This document shows, piece by piece, positions 8,825 to 18,264 of a stretch of DNA of 59,148 nucleotides. The notes below the pieces were generated by a model. The model was given only the letters and a program-made list of their open reading frames with translations. It was not told the DNA's origin and made no database searches. The position numbers were made by a program, and so were the translations under genes. Numbering within the stretch: position 1 is the stretch's first letter; each line of letters opens with the position of its first letter. Origin of the DNA: SIG78 sp045635745 (GTDB lineage: Bacteria > Verrucomicrobiota > Lentisphaeria > Victivallales > Victivallaceae); assembly GCA_045635745.1 (NCBI GenBank), contig JAZTWG010000024.1, forward strand, positions 1 through 59,148, given 5' to 3'.

Positions 8825-9627
8825 ATAATTGTAATTTGACTATGGTTTTGTGTGCTTACGGCGATAATCCATTTTTGCAGGAAGCGGCACAGTCATTGGC
8901 TCAGCAAAGTATCCCGGTTAAAGTGATAATGGTCACATCAACTCCTTCTGCTTATATTGAAGGTATTGCCAGAAAATATCAATTTGACTATTTTGTAAAT
9001 CCGGACAAAGGTAAGGGCATTGGTGCAGATTGGGAATTTGCAGCATCTTGTGCCCAAACTCAATATGTTACGATTGCTCACCAGGATGATGTTTATTTCC
9101 CAGATTACGCTAAAAATGTACTGGATTCGTTTGCTCGTTATCCTGATTCGCTGATTGTTTTTACCAACAGCTGCGATAAAATTAACGGAGAATTGAAGTT
9201 CAACAGAAGTTATCTGCAAATCAAGAGATTGTTACTTTGGGCATATTATATTAAGAGAAGCTGGAAACTGAAAATTTTCAAAGCTATGACTTATGCATTT
9301 GGCAATGCGATTTGCTGCCCGTCTGCAACCTACAATGTGGCTGTGGGCGGAGAGATAAAATTTGATCAGAACTATGCCAGTAATCTTGATTGGCAAAAAT
9401 GGATCGAGTTAGCTCAAAAGCAAGGTCGCTTCACTTATGTGAAAAAAATCATGATGGCGCACCGGATTGATGAGACTACAGCAACCAGTTCGCTTATAAA
9501 AGATAATCGCCGTTATAATGAAGATTTGCGTATTCTATCCTCGATATGGGGAAAAACTATTGCAAAGTTTTTAATGATTTTTTATTCCAAATCGTACAAA
9601 ATGGCAACAGCAGAAAAAAAAGCATGA
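8821..9627 (+). CDS. family 2 glycosyltransferase
   Basis: A 268-residue GT-A enzyme: N-terminal LCAYGDNPFLQEA, then AHQDDVYFPDY as the metal/nucleotide-binding aspartate motif near residue 98. No membrane anchor. It starts in a 4-nt overlap with the previous gene and ends in another ATGA overlap with the next. Codon use and base composition become clearly more AT-rich here than in the genes before it, which suggests separate ancestry of this part of the cluster. Acceptor and donor are unknown. Confidence 0.85.
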   Translation: MNNCNLTMVLCAYGDNPFLQEAAQSLAQQSIPVKVIMVTSTPSAYIEGIARKYQFDYFVNPDKGKGIGADWEFAASCAQTQYVTIAHQDDVYFPDYAKNVLDSFARYPDSLIVFTNSCDKINGELKFNRSYLQIKRLLLWAYYIKRSWKLKIFKAMTYAFGNAICCPSATYNVAVGGEIKFDQNYASNLDWQKWIELAQKQGRFTYVKKIMMAHRIDETTATSSLIKDNRRYNEDLRILSSIWGKTIAKFLMIFYSKSYKMATAEKKA

Positions 9628-10688
9628 ACAGTAATAACATCAATCCTGTTTTATCCGTTATCATACCGGTTTACAATACAGAAGAGTATTTGGAAAAATG
9701 CTTGTCTTCTCTGGTTGCCAGTACATTCAAGAATTTGGAATTTATTATAATTGATGACGGCAGTACTGACAACTCGCCTGCGATCTGTGATGAATTTCAC
9801 AAAAACAACCCTGATCGGAATATAACGGTAATCCACAAAGCCAATGAAGGGTTATCTGCCGTTCGTAATTTGGGACTAACTATAGCTCGTGGGAAATATA
9901 TTACATATTGTGATAGTGATGATTGGGTCGAGCCTGAATTATTTGAAGCGCTGGTGAGTGCAGCTGAAAAAAATGATGTCCAAGCCGCCATTTGCGGAAT
10001 AAAATATTATGACAACTCGGCAAAAATATTTAAGTATTATACCGATTCATTATTTCCTGAATATTTAACAGGGAAAACATTTAACTATCAAACCTGCGGA
10101 GCTATAGTACAAGGATTATTGGACTGTTCGACATGTAATAAAATATTCTTGCGATCATTTATATACCAGAATAAATTTAATTTTGATGAAAAATATCATT
10201 TTGCAGAAGACAGTCTTTATTGGACTGAATATTTTCTTGCAGCAGAGCGATTGACTTTAATAAAAGGTAGGTTCTACAATTATCGGATCAATCAAGTTCG
10301 ACAGACTAATTGCGTAAAAAATCGAAAAAGTTATGATTCTCTTGCAAACATCCTGTCAAATATTAAAGAAATCTTTGAGCGCTATAAGGCTTACGATAAA
10401 TTTTCAGGAGAGTTTCTTGCCTATCTTGCGCTACAAGTAACTACAGCCTATTGTAACATATCGTCCACAAGAAAAAGAGCGTTTTATGCGGAGTGCCGAA
10501 ATCTATATAAAACATGTAAAAAATTCAAATTTTCTCTGGAGAGTTCATTTGCAATTCGGCTGTTATCTTTGTATGTCTATGTAACTTTCAAATTTTTGCC
10601 ATTTGTGCTAGGAAATTGTGTAATATTTCCTTTGTTAATCATGAAAAGTAATTTTCTAAAAAAATTCTTTAGACGATTTGTTGGATAA
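9624..10688 (+). CDS. family 2 glycosyltransferase
   Basis: A 354-residue GT2 enzyme with VIIPVYNTEEYL, IIIDDGSTDNSP, the AVRNLGL segment and the YCDSDDWVEP aspartate motif. An upstream ATG exists in frame, but ATG 9624 overlaps the previous stop codon (ATGA) and begins just before the family's conserved start. C-terminal 60 residues are hydrophobic and basic and may associate with the membrane. It is the last gene before a 626-nt gap. Confidence 0.87.
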   Translation: MNSNNINPVLSVIIPVYNTEEYLEKCLSSLVASTFKNLEFIIIDDGSTDNSPAICDEFHKNNPDRNITVIHKANEGLSAVRNLGLTIARGKYITYCDSDDWVEPELFEALVSAAEKNDVQAAICGIKYYDNSAKIFKYYTDSLFPEYLTGKTFNYQTCGAIVQGLLDCSTCNKIFLRSFIYQNKFNFDEKYHFAEDSLYWTEYFLAAERLTLIKGRFYNYRINQVRQTNCVKNRKSYDSLANILSNIKEIFERYKAYDKFSGEFLAYLALQVTTAYCNISSTRKRAFYAECRNLYKTCKKFKFSLESSFAIRLLSLYVYVTFKFLPFVLGNCVIFPLLIMKSNFLKKFFRRFVG

Positions 10689-11314
10689 GTCAACAAAATA
10701 TTGTCAAATAACGAAAAAATATTGAATAACCCAGCAAATACCTCCGTCTTTATTGAAAAAACGTTAACAGTACATTTCTTTTTATTGTAATATGACCATT
10801 TGCTTCATAAACAAAATTAACAAAATTTGTAAAGACTTGTTTAGTTTTGTTGAATTTGGCTTGGGTTATCTGACAGTACTTATCGCCGGACTTTTTCTTG
10901 CCACGTCATAAAACCTGAATCTCAATGGACAGTATATTCACTACAAACAGCATCAAGTCATTATAAAACTTCAAACTGCTACATGTAGTAACAAAAAATG
11001 GTACAAAAAACCATTATTGCAATTTAATTTTGCAAAGTAACAGACATATGTGATATTGAGTTGCAAGTTATGAACACAAACAGAAGAATTAGAGCTAAAT
11101 AAGAACTTTTTGAAATATCGCCAACTACAATTCTGTACTGTGGTCAATACAGCAACAATAGTTCGCAAGATATACTCCCATGTTTTAACGCTTCAAAACA
11201 TGTAAATAAAACCCAATTAATATTTTTTACGCTTGATTTTATATTCTTGCAATGATATATTATGTGTGATTATACAATACAGTAATTATGCAATGTTTAT
11301 AAGGGTGAAACTCC
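10689..11314. other. AT-rich intergenic gap before orphan membrane gene
   Basis: No convincing gene was seen in these 626 nt. A hairpin with an 8-bp stem CATGTTTT/AAAACATG (11179-11186 with 11195-11202) and a promoter (11247-11276) lie near its right end. The stretch breaks the otherwise tight spacing of the glycosyltransferase genes, so it marks an edge of inserted DNA or of a lost gene. Confidence 0.5.
11247..11276 (+). promoter_or_regulatory. promoter of the orphan membrane protein gene
   Basis: TTGCAA (11247-11252), an 18-bp spacer and TATACA (11271-11276), about 40 nt before the ATG at 11315, which also has an AAGGGTGAAA ribosome site. Confidence 0.6.
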
Positions 11315-12421
11315 ATGGAGAATGAAAAAGATAAGATTGGAGTCGACTTTTCCAATGAAACGATAAATAAAGCATCTATTTTACTGGAACTTTATTTAGA
11401 GTTTTTTGCTATTTTTATTCCTGGTTTTTTGTTGGTTGTTGGATTAGTTGCTTTATTATCTTTTGTACCTGATTTTTTCAATTATGTAAAAAAAATAGAA
11501 TCAGTAGGAATACATCACGGATATAAATTCTTTTTTTTACTGCTCACTTCCTATGCGGTAGGGGCTATTTTGCATAGGCAAAGTCCTGAACGTCCCGATG
11601 AAATATCGACTATATTAATTTGGAAAAAAGAAAAGAAAGAAAAAAATGTTACCGGAGCGGTAAGCACAAAGCGCTACTGGTATTGGTGTCATCGACCTAT
11701 CTTTTTTATTTTTCCAGAACTATGCTTGGGTTTTGTCAAGCATATTGATTACAAATTGCGGCGCTGGTATGGTAAATCAAATTCTGGAGATTATTTCATA
11801 AAATATCCATATGGTTGTTTACGCAACTATCTGACTACGCACGGACTACAGCACTTATTAAAATATGTTCCTTGGTGTACATATGTTCAATCCTCGTACA
11901 TTTATCGCAATCGAGCCATTATAAACGAATATAAAACAATTATAAAGTTCTGTGGACCAAAAACATTTATTCATGAATTAATTCGACATGAGAGCAGCAT
12001 TCGGATGAATACATCCTTATGGCATGCGCTCAAACATCTCACACGGTTGTGGTGGATAATTTCAGTGTTTGTTTCCGGCAAATTCATAGTAAAAAATTCT
12101 CTTCACAGTATTTCAAATCTCTTGGAAAATCCTGAGTTCTATAAGTTAATTATTTGGATTTTTATACTCTATGTTATGTTAAGAGTAAAAAACTGTATCG
12201 AACGATCTCTGCACTATTTGCGACTCAAAGAAATTGTTACAATTTTACAACAAATATATTTATTAGAATCTGAATATCCGAAAAAAAGTCTTTGGAATAA
12301 CATAAATGAACGATATAAGAACTTCCCTAAAACTCTTTATAAAAAGTGTAATCTTTTTCCTAAGAACCAGTGTTTTAACGAAAGAAATCATTTCACAGAA
12401 GCCAATAATAAAGAGCTATAA
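11315..12421 (+). CDS. multi-pass membrane protein of unknown function
   Basis: A 368-residue protein I do not recognise. It has two N-terminal membrane helices (about 28-52 with FIPGFLLVVGLVALL, and about 70-87 ending in YAVGAILH), a long basic and aromatic-rich cytosolic middle (about 90-230; YPYGCLRNYL, HGLQHLLKYVPW, IRHESSIRMNTSLW) and two more helices around 240-300, then a basic tail. It is not a glycosyltransferase, flippase or polymerase by any motif seen. It has its own promoter and is isolated by 626 nt before and 222 nt after, so it looks like cargo inserted in the surface-glycan cluster. The gap after it (12422-12643) holds only AT-rich DNA. Confidence 0.7.
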   Translation: MENEKDKIGVDFSNETINKASILLELYLEFFAIFIPGFLLVVGLVALLSFVPDFFNYVKKIESVGIHHGYKFFFLLLTSYAVGAILHRQSPERPDEISTILIWKKEKKEKNVTGAVSTKRYWYWCHRPIFFIFPELCLGFVKHIDYKLRRWYGKSNSGDYFIKYPYGCLRNYLTTHGLQHLLKYVPWCTYVQSSYIYRNRAIINEYKTIIKFCGPKTFIHELIRHESSIRMNTSLWHALKHLTRLWWIISVFVSGKFIVKNSLHSISNLLENPEFYKLIIWIFILYVMLRVKNCIERSLHYLRLKEIVTILQQIYLLESEYPKKSLWNNINERYKNFPKTLYKKCNLFPKNQCFNERNHFTEANNKEL

Positions 12422-12643
12422 GAAGACAACAAAAAAGAGGCTAAAGACCATTGAAGTATTATGTCCAGAATTACAATCCACAATATTTCCACAAAATTTC
12501 AAAGGGGCAAATTATCATAGTATATTATATTCCATTGTAAAAAGGCAAATATTTTTATAGCATCAAGTGGTAAGTTTATACAAAATAAACTCTTAGGTTT
12601 TCTTTGTAAGGAACAATAACAACTGCAGGAACATCTTAACCAT

Positions 12644-13897
12644 ATGTTTATATCTGTAAATAATCTGTTACATCAGTATAATAATATCATAAAAAACAGC
12701 TTTTACTTAAGTATTGTTTATGGAATAAGACTGTTGCTGCCTTTTATTGCTATGCCGTACATCATCCGGGTTTGCGGCGCTGAAAATTATGGGAAAATAA
12801 TTTTAGCACAAACTGTTGCTGTTTACTTTGCAGCGTTTGTCAATCTGGGGTTGCCGACTGCAATGCCTAAAGAGATTGTAAGTAATATGCATTCTTTGGT
12901 GCAGTTATCTGATCTTACCAGTGCCTTTATCGCAATAAGAATTGCATTAGCTGGTTTGGGGGCATGTATATTAGTTGTGATGATTAATTTTTCTACTTTG
13001 CTGCAAAATATTTCAATCTTGCTTGCTTACGCCTATATAATGGTGATCGCAGAAGCATTATCCCTCCTTTCAATTTATCAAGGTTTAGAAAAAATGCAGA
13101 ATATTACCATAATAAATATAGTAGCTGTAATATTCTATGCAGCAACACTGTTTACTTTGGTAAAAAATGAATCCGATTATAAATTGATTCCTTTACTGCA
13201 ATCTCTTGGGATGCTGCTCTCTGCCTTTATTGGCTTGGTTATTTTACACTTCAAATATAATATTAAAATCAAAATTCCTTCATATTTAACTATCTCGCAC
13301 TTAGTCAAGAAAAGTATTATATTTGCGCTGGCGAATATTTCCTCGACTGTTAACAGCAATATCTCACGCCTTTTTACGGGAATTTCATTAGGCAGTTATG
13401 ATTTAGCCCTTTTGGATGTTGCTCAAAAAATTTATGAAGCTGCAGCTGTGCCTGTTACTATAGTAGAGCAAGCTATATTTCCGCATAATGCTAGAAAAAA
13501 AGATCATGCGATAGCACGACAATTATTTTGGATAATGTTTGTTTTTTCCTGTATTTGTGCAGTACTGCTGCTTATCGGCACTCCTGTTGCGGTAAATTTT
13601 TTCGGTGCAGGAAAACTCAATGCAGCAATACCTTTATGCTATTGGTTGAGTATTAAAGTTGTATTGACCGGCTTGAATTATTATACAGGCGCGCCACTGC
13701 TCGTTGCCTTTGGGCATCCCAAACCATATAATACCTCTATCATATTCTCGACGGTTGTAATACTTATTTTAAGTATTGTATTCTATTTCATGGATATATT
13801 TTCTCTGCCAGTATTCATCGTTCTGCTGATACTCGGTGACTTAATAACATTTTTCATCCGTTTTTACTATTGTAAGAAATTGATAAATATTCCGTGA
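12644..13897 (+). CDS. Wzx-type oligosaccharide flippase
   Basis: A 417-residue membrane protein with about twelve predicted helices and the N-terminal look of the polysaccharide biosynthesis/MOP family (SFYLSIVYGIRLLLPF, PYIIRVCGAENYGK, AVYFAAFVNLGLP). Such proteins flip undecaprenyl-linked repeat units across the inner membrane. Its place among glycosyltransferases supports a role in O-antigen or capsule export. No Wzy polymerase or Wzz chain-length regulator was recognised nearby. Confidence 0.88.
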   Translation: MFISVNNLLHQYNNIIKNSFYLSIVYGIRLLLPFIAMPYIIRVCGAENYGKIILAQTVAVYFAAFVNLGLPTAMPKEIVSNMHSLVQLSDLTSAFIAIRIALAGLGACILVVMINFSTLLQNISILLAYAYIMVIAEALSLLSIYQGLEKMQNITIINIVAVIFYAATLFTLVKNESDYKLIPLLQSLGMLLSAFIGLVILHFKYNIKIKIPSYLTISHLVKKSIIFALANISSTVNSNISRLFTGISLGSYDLALLDVAQKIYEAAAVPVTIVEQAIFPHNARKKDHAIARQLFWIMFVFSCICAVLLLIGTPVAVNFFGAGKLNAAIPLCYWLSIKVVLTGLNYYTGAPLLVAFGHPKPYNTSIIFSTVVILILSIVFYFMDIFSLPVFIVLLILGDLITFFIRFYYCKKLINIP

Positions 13898-13956
13898 GGA
13901 TTCTTGCTGTTTGCCAATAATACTCTTGCAGCAGCAAAAGAAGAAAGGGCCCGCAT

Positions 13957-15066
13957 ATGAAAATAGCGTTTGTCATGACAGATATAAATCAACTTGGAGG
14001 CGTGGAACGTGTAGTTGCGCTTTTAAGTGAAATTTTTGTTGAAAAATTAGGGCACCAAGTTACAATATTGAGTTGCGAATCCCGTTATACGAATACCGAA
14101 ACGCCCATTACTTATCCTTTTGATAAAATAAAAGTTGTTCATTTAAGCCAGCAATGGGATTCTGATTCTTTTGTGATAAATAACTCATTATCGCAAAAGA
14201 CATTATTCAAATACTGTTTATTGCGCAATATAAAGCAATACCTGCGGAAAAATCCGCAAGATATTATACTTGGTACTGTATGCTGGCAGAACTGTTTTCT
14301 GCCGTTTTTCAGCAATGGAGCAAAAGTAGCAGCTTGTGACCATGGTGCATTTAATTTTATTCCATGGATATATAGAATGATTGCCAGAATTTGTTATCCA
14401 TTTTGCGATGCTTTGATCTCCTTGACAAACGGCAATTTATCCCATTATTCATTTATGCCGGATAATAAAAAATTTGTGATTCCCAACCCGGTATCATTCT
14501 GTACTGATAAACGATCCAGTTGTGAGAATAAATCTTTTCTTACATTAGCGAGATTTACTGAAGAAAAAGGATTGGATATACAGTTGCAAATAGCAGCAAA
14601 GATAAAAGACCATTTGCCGGATTGGAGAATGGATATCTATGGAGAAGGAGAAGATGAAGAAAAGCTGAAGTGTTTATCCAAACAATTAGGGCTTGAAAAT
14701 TTTGTCTGTTTTCACCCTGCGACACATCAGGTGGAAGAAAAATTGTTGCAATCGTCCATTTATGTAATGTCCTCACTACATGAAGGTTTTGGTATGGTTT
14801 TACTGGAAAGTCAAATTTGCGGGGTTCCTCCTGTATCCTTTGATTGCACCTATGGTCCATCAGACATAATTACAGATGGCAAAGATGGTTTTTTAATACC
14901 AATGGGGGATACAGACTTATTTGCTCAAAAACTTATTTTATTGGCAAGAGATGAGAAATTAAGAAAAGAAATGGGCAAAAACGCTCAAATATCCAGCTTA
15001 AGATTCTCGGAAGATAAAATAGCAAAACTGTGGCAGAATTTATTCGAAAAACTGAGCAATAAATAA
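13957..15066 (+). CDS. family 4 glycosyltransferase
   Basis: A 369-residue GT-B enzyme. The N terminus has the acceptor-side glycine loop INQLGGVERVV; the C-terminal half has FLTLARFTEEKGLD and the E-x7-E motif in HEGFGMVLLESQICG that binds the nucleotide sugar. A retaining sugar transfer to a lipid-linked intermediate on the cytosolic face is expected. A purine-rich GAAGAAAGGG precedes the ATG. It is followed by a short AAATAAATAAATAAA stretch before the next gene. Confidence 0.9.
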   Translation: MKIAFVMTDINQLGGVERVVALLSEIFVEKLGHQVTILSCESRYTNTETPITYPFDKIKVVHLSQQWDSDSFVINNSLSQKTLFKYCLLRNIKQYLRKNPQDIILGTVCWQNCFLPFFSNGAKVAACDHGAFNFIPWIYRMIARICYPFCDALISLTNGNLSHYSFMPDNKKFVIPNPVSFCTDKRSSCENKSFLTLARFTEEKGLDIQLQIAAKIKDHLPDWRMDIYGEGEDEEKLKCLSKQLGLENFVCFHPATHQVEEKLLQSSIYVMSSLHEGFGMVLLESQICGVPPVSFDCTYGPSDIITDGKDGFLIPMGDTDLFAQKLILLARDEKLRKEMGKNAQISSLRFSEDKIAKLWQNLFEKLSNK

Positions 15067-15097
15067 ATAAATAAATAAAAATCAAAGGAGATGATTT

Positions 15098-15901
15098 ATG
15101 ACGCCAACAAAAGTTACAGTTGTTACAGTTACTTATAATGCAGCGAAGTTACTGGAAGAAACTATTCTTAATGTATTGCAACAAAATTATTCTAATGTTG
15201 AATACATTATTATTGATGGAGGATCAACCGATGGTTCTGTTGAAATAATAAAAAAATATTCTGATAAAATCGCCTACTGGGTATCTGAACCAGACCGAGG
15301 TATTTATGATGCAATGAATAAAGGGATCCGGAAAGCAACTGGAGAGTGGATTAACTTTATGAATGCTGGAGATCTGTTTTTTCATGAATCAACATTATCT
15401 TCTGTTTTTTCAAAGCAAAACCACTCTTTGTATGATATTCTGTATAGTGATGCTATATATGCGTACCCTGGTGGATTATATAGGATCCAAAAAACAGAGA
15501 ATATCAGCACGTTAAATAAACAAATGCCGTTTTGTCATCAAACAGCATTTGTAAGAGCAAACTTGTTGAAAGAAAATCCCTTTGATACTACATTTAAGAT
15601 AGCTGCAGATTATAAATTCTTTTATCATGCATTACAAACAGGGAAAAAGTTTTATAAGCTGCCTTGTTTTCACGCTATCTATTCAATGGGTGGAATCAGT
15701 AGTTTTAAATTTTTTGAGGATGAAAATAAAAGAATCAATGGATTAAAACTTAATATTTTTCAAAAAATCAGATTGTATGTCAATCTGAAAATGCCAATGT
15801 TTATGAAAAAAATTGTAGTCTTACTGAAAATGCGAGATTCAATAACAACTTTAGATAAAGAATATAAAAGATTTGAGCAATATTTATCATCTTATAAATG
15901 A
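15098..15901 (+). CDS. family 2 glycosyltransferase (WcaA-like)
   Basis: A 267-residue GT2 enzyme beginning VTVVTVTYNAAKLLEET, with IIIDGGSTDGSVEII, the EPDRGIYDAMNKGI segment and NAGDLFF as the aspartate motif near residue 90. This sub-type, with GIYDAMNKG, is common in colanic-acid-like and O-antigen clusters. A strong AAAGGAGATGATTT ribosome site is present. Sugar specificity cannot be read from sequence. Confidence 0.88.
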   Translation: MTPTKVTVVTVTYNAAKLLEETILNVLQQNYSNVEYIIIDGGSTDGSVEIIKKYSDKIAYWVSEPDRGIYDAMNKGIRKATGEWINFMNAGDLFFHESTLSSVFSKQNHSLYDILYSDAIYAYPGGLYRIQKTENISTLNKQMPFCHQTAFVRANLLKENPFDTTFKIAADYKFFYHALQTGKKFYKLPCFHAIYSMGGISSFKFFEDENKRINGLKLNIFQKIRLYVNLKMPMFMKKIVVLLKMRDSITTLDKEYKRFEQYLSSYK

Positions 15902-15931
15902 TCTATATTTTATATGTTAGGATAATCTGCC

Positions 15932-17065
15932 ATGGCTAAAAAAGTTTTTGTATCCGGTTGTTACGACATGCTTCATAGTGGACATGTTGCATTTTTTTCA
16001 GAAGCCGCTTCGTATGGAGATCTTTATGTGGGGTTAGGATCTGACAAAACTATTTTTGCGTTAAAAGGTCGTAAAACTATCAATAATAATGCCGAAAGAC
16101 TCTATATGGTCAAAGCAATACGTTATGTAAAAGATGCTTGGATCAATTCGGGAAACGGAATTATGGATTTTGAAAAAGAAGTCTTGCAGCTGAAGCCGGA
16201 TATCTTTTTTGTTAACACCGATGGTTTTACCCCTGCAAAAGAAGAATTTTGCAAAAAACATGGCATTGAGTTGATCGTGAGCAAACGAATTCCGGAAGCC
16301 GGATTGCCAGAACGCTCCACTACTGCTATTCGTAAAGAGTGCCGTATCCCATTTAGAGTAGAGCTTTGCGGTGGCTGGATGGATCAGCCGTTTATCAACA
16401 GCCTCGTTTCCGGGCCTGTAATAACGATTTCTATCAATCCGGATTACGACTTTAATGATCGAAGCGGTATGGCTACCAGCTCCAGAAAAAAAGCTATTGA
16501 ACTCTGGCAAACAGAAATACCTGTAGGCGATCCGGAAAAACTTGCTCAAACGTTATTCTGCGTAGAAAATCCTCCGGGCTCAACAAGTATCAGCGGTTCT
16601 CAAGATCAACTTGGTATTTTAATGCCGGGACTCAACAAGTTTCATTATGATAATGGTTTTTGGCCAACAGAAATAGAAACGATAAAAGATGACTCTGTAT
16701 TAAATTTTGTAGAGGAAAAACTTTATCTTCTTCAGTTGCCTCCCCGTGCAGAAGGATATGATGTTTTTGAGGGTAAAAATATTACAGAAAAAAGTGTTCG
16801 CAAACTTTCAGAAGCGGCAAGTAAAACGTGGGAAGCAATAAAAATTAAAGATGCTGCCCAATGGGGAAAATTCACAACTGAATGCTTTGAGGCTCAAAGT
16901 GAAATGTTTCCCAATATTATTACGCCAGATATTTTGAATGCAATCAACAGATACAAAGATATTGCCTATGGCTGGAAATTAACCGGAGCCGGTGGTGGCG
17001 GATACTTGTTATTGATTTCGGATATTCCTATTGATAACGCGCTGAAAATAACTATTAGGAGATAG
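15932..17065 (+). CDS. nucleotidyltransferase-GHMP kinase fusion (sugar activation)
   Basis: A 377-residue two-domain protein. Residues 1-135 form a cytidylyltransferase-like domain: VSGCYDMLHSGH carries the HxGH nucleotide motif, and a later LPERSTTAI resembles the ISTT-type motif. Residues about 140-377 are a GHMP kinase: GGWMDQP start, GMATSSRKKA as the phosphate-binding loop, and KLTGAGGGGYLL as motif 3. Both motifs of the kinase look intact. The natural reading is a bifunctional enzyme that phosphorylates a sugar and then activates it with an NTP for the surrounding glycosyltransferases. It is analogous in logic to HldE and FKP but built from a different pairing. The C terminus is a little short for a GHMP kinase. 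Confidence 0.82.
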   Translation: MAKKVFVSGCYDMLHSGHVAFFSEAASYGDLYVGLGSDKTIFALKGRKTINNNAERLYMVKAIRYVKDAWINSGNGIMDFEKEVLQLKPDIFFVNTDGFTPAKEEFCKKHGIELIVSKRIPEAGLPERSTTAIRKECRIPFRVELCGGWMDQPFINSLVSGPVITISINPDYDFNDRSGMATSSRKKAIELWQTEIPVGDPEKLAQTLFCVENPPGSTSISGSQDQLGILMPGLNKFHYDNGFWPTEIETIKDDSVLNFVEEKLYLLQLPPRAEGYDVFEGKNITEKSVRKLSEAASKTWEAIKIKDAAQWGKFTTECFEAQSEMFPNIITPDILNAINRYKDIAYGWKLTGAGGGGYLLLISDIPIDNALKITIRR

Positions 17066-17125
17066 CTGCCTGAAAATAAGACTAATTAAGGCTGCCAATA
17101 ATAATATTTTAAGAAAAAAAACATA

Positions 17126-18217
17126 ATGAATAATAGATTTTTATCAACAGAAGAAGTATCGTTCCGGTTAGCTGTAATGAAGTTTATGGCTATTGCCGCA
17201 GTAGTTTATATACATGCGGGGCATCCAACTGTGACAAAACTCCATGATGCATTGCCAATCTTTCATTATGTTCCGATAGTTTTTTCCGATTATATATGCA
17301 GGTTTGCAGTGCCACTTTTTTTCTGCATAAGCGGTTTTATCTATTTCGCCAAACAATATTCTCATTCTACAGCAAATTTTACTCTGAAAAAAACTAAAGA
17401 TATTATTTTTCCGTATATTCTTTGGAATTCGATCGCCATATTGTATATGTTTGCGGCTCAAGTTCCTTCATGTACACATCAATACTTTTCGGCAGAAAAA
17501 TTTATTCCCAACTTCAGTGCAGCACAATGGATTTCTGCTTATATTGGCGTTTCTGCTGATTGGCGTCCGTTTTTATATCCATTGTGGTTTATGCCGTATT
17601 TATTTGCGGCATTTATTATTGTGCACCCGTTACGAAAAGTCATCAATCAATATCCAGGTGTCACCTGGATATCTTTAGCCGCGGCCAATATAATATGCCA
17701 CTCTGTCACGCCTGTATATGATGTATTACTCAACTGCGGTCCGCTGCTGCGTTTGCTCAATGCCCTGTCGTTTTTTACCTTTGGCATTTTTTGTATAAAA
17801 AATATGAATTTATTTGACAGTAAAATTACTTTTTTCTGCAGCGGGCTGGCGTTTATAAGTGCTGCATTTATTGATATACCCAAAGTTTTTATTCCCATTA
17901 AAATTTTCCCGATATTGTTATACGCCGGGGTGATATTCATATTTTCCCTTTCAAGCCGAATAGCCCAATGCAGTTCAAAAATAAAAAAACAGCTTGCATA
18001 TATTTCCAGTTTTTCATTTCTGATCTATGTAATGCATGAGTTCACGCTGTACGCATTATTAAAAATTATTTTCTCACGCTTTGCGGCTGAAGCCACTCCA
18101 GTATTGCTGGTTTACTTTACACTGCCAATAATATTGATGAGTATACTTATTATCTGCGGAGCATTGTTGAGAAAACTATTCCCCAAAGCATATAAATTTC
18201 TTTTCAGGTCAAATTGA
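17126..18217 (+). CDS. membrane acyltransferase (acyltransferase 3 family)
   Basis: A 363-residue protein with about ten membrane helices and the acyltransferase-3 N terminus: FRLAVMKFMAIAAVVYIHAG carries the conserved arginine and the active-site-region histidine. Proteins of this family O-acylate surface sugars. It lies among glycosyltransferases, so an O-acetyl or related decoration of the polysaccharide is likely. The ribosome site is weak (A-rich). The end is 47 nt before the next GT2. Confidence 0.85.
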   Translation: MNNRFLSTEEVSFRLAVMKFMAIAAVVYIHAGHPTVTKLHDALPIFHYVPIVFSDYICRFAVPLFFCISGFIYFAKQYSHSTANFTLKKTKDIIFPYILWNSIAILYMFAAQVPSCTHQYFSAEKFIPNFSAAQWISAYIGVSADWRPFLYPLWFMPYLFAAFIIVHPLRKVINQYPGVTWISLAAANIICHSVTPVYDVLLNCGPLLRLLNALSFFTFGIFCIKNMNLFDSKITFFCSGLAFISAAFIDIPKVFIPIKIFPILLYAGVIFIFSLSSRIAQCSSKIKKQLAYISSFSFLIYVMHEFTLYALLKIIFSRFAAEATPVLLVYFTLPIILMSILIICGALLRKLFPKAYKFLFRSN

Positions 18218-18264
18218 AAATCAGTAAAGCTATTCCCAATAAAAAGATGAAATGAGAGTAAAAA

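Noticed and set aside
12306..12560. 84-codon plus-strand frame after the orphan membrane gene
   Set aside because: It overlaps the membrane gene by 116 nt, has no ribosome site, and its composition simply reflects AT-rich DNA.
15059..15078. AAAT tandem run before a GT2 gene as a phase-variable repeat
   Set aside because: Only about four units, lying between stop codon and ribosome site; too short to be a convincing slippage site.
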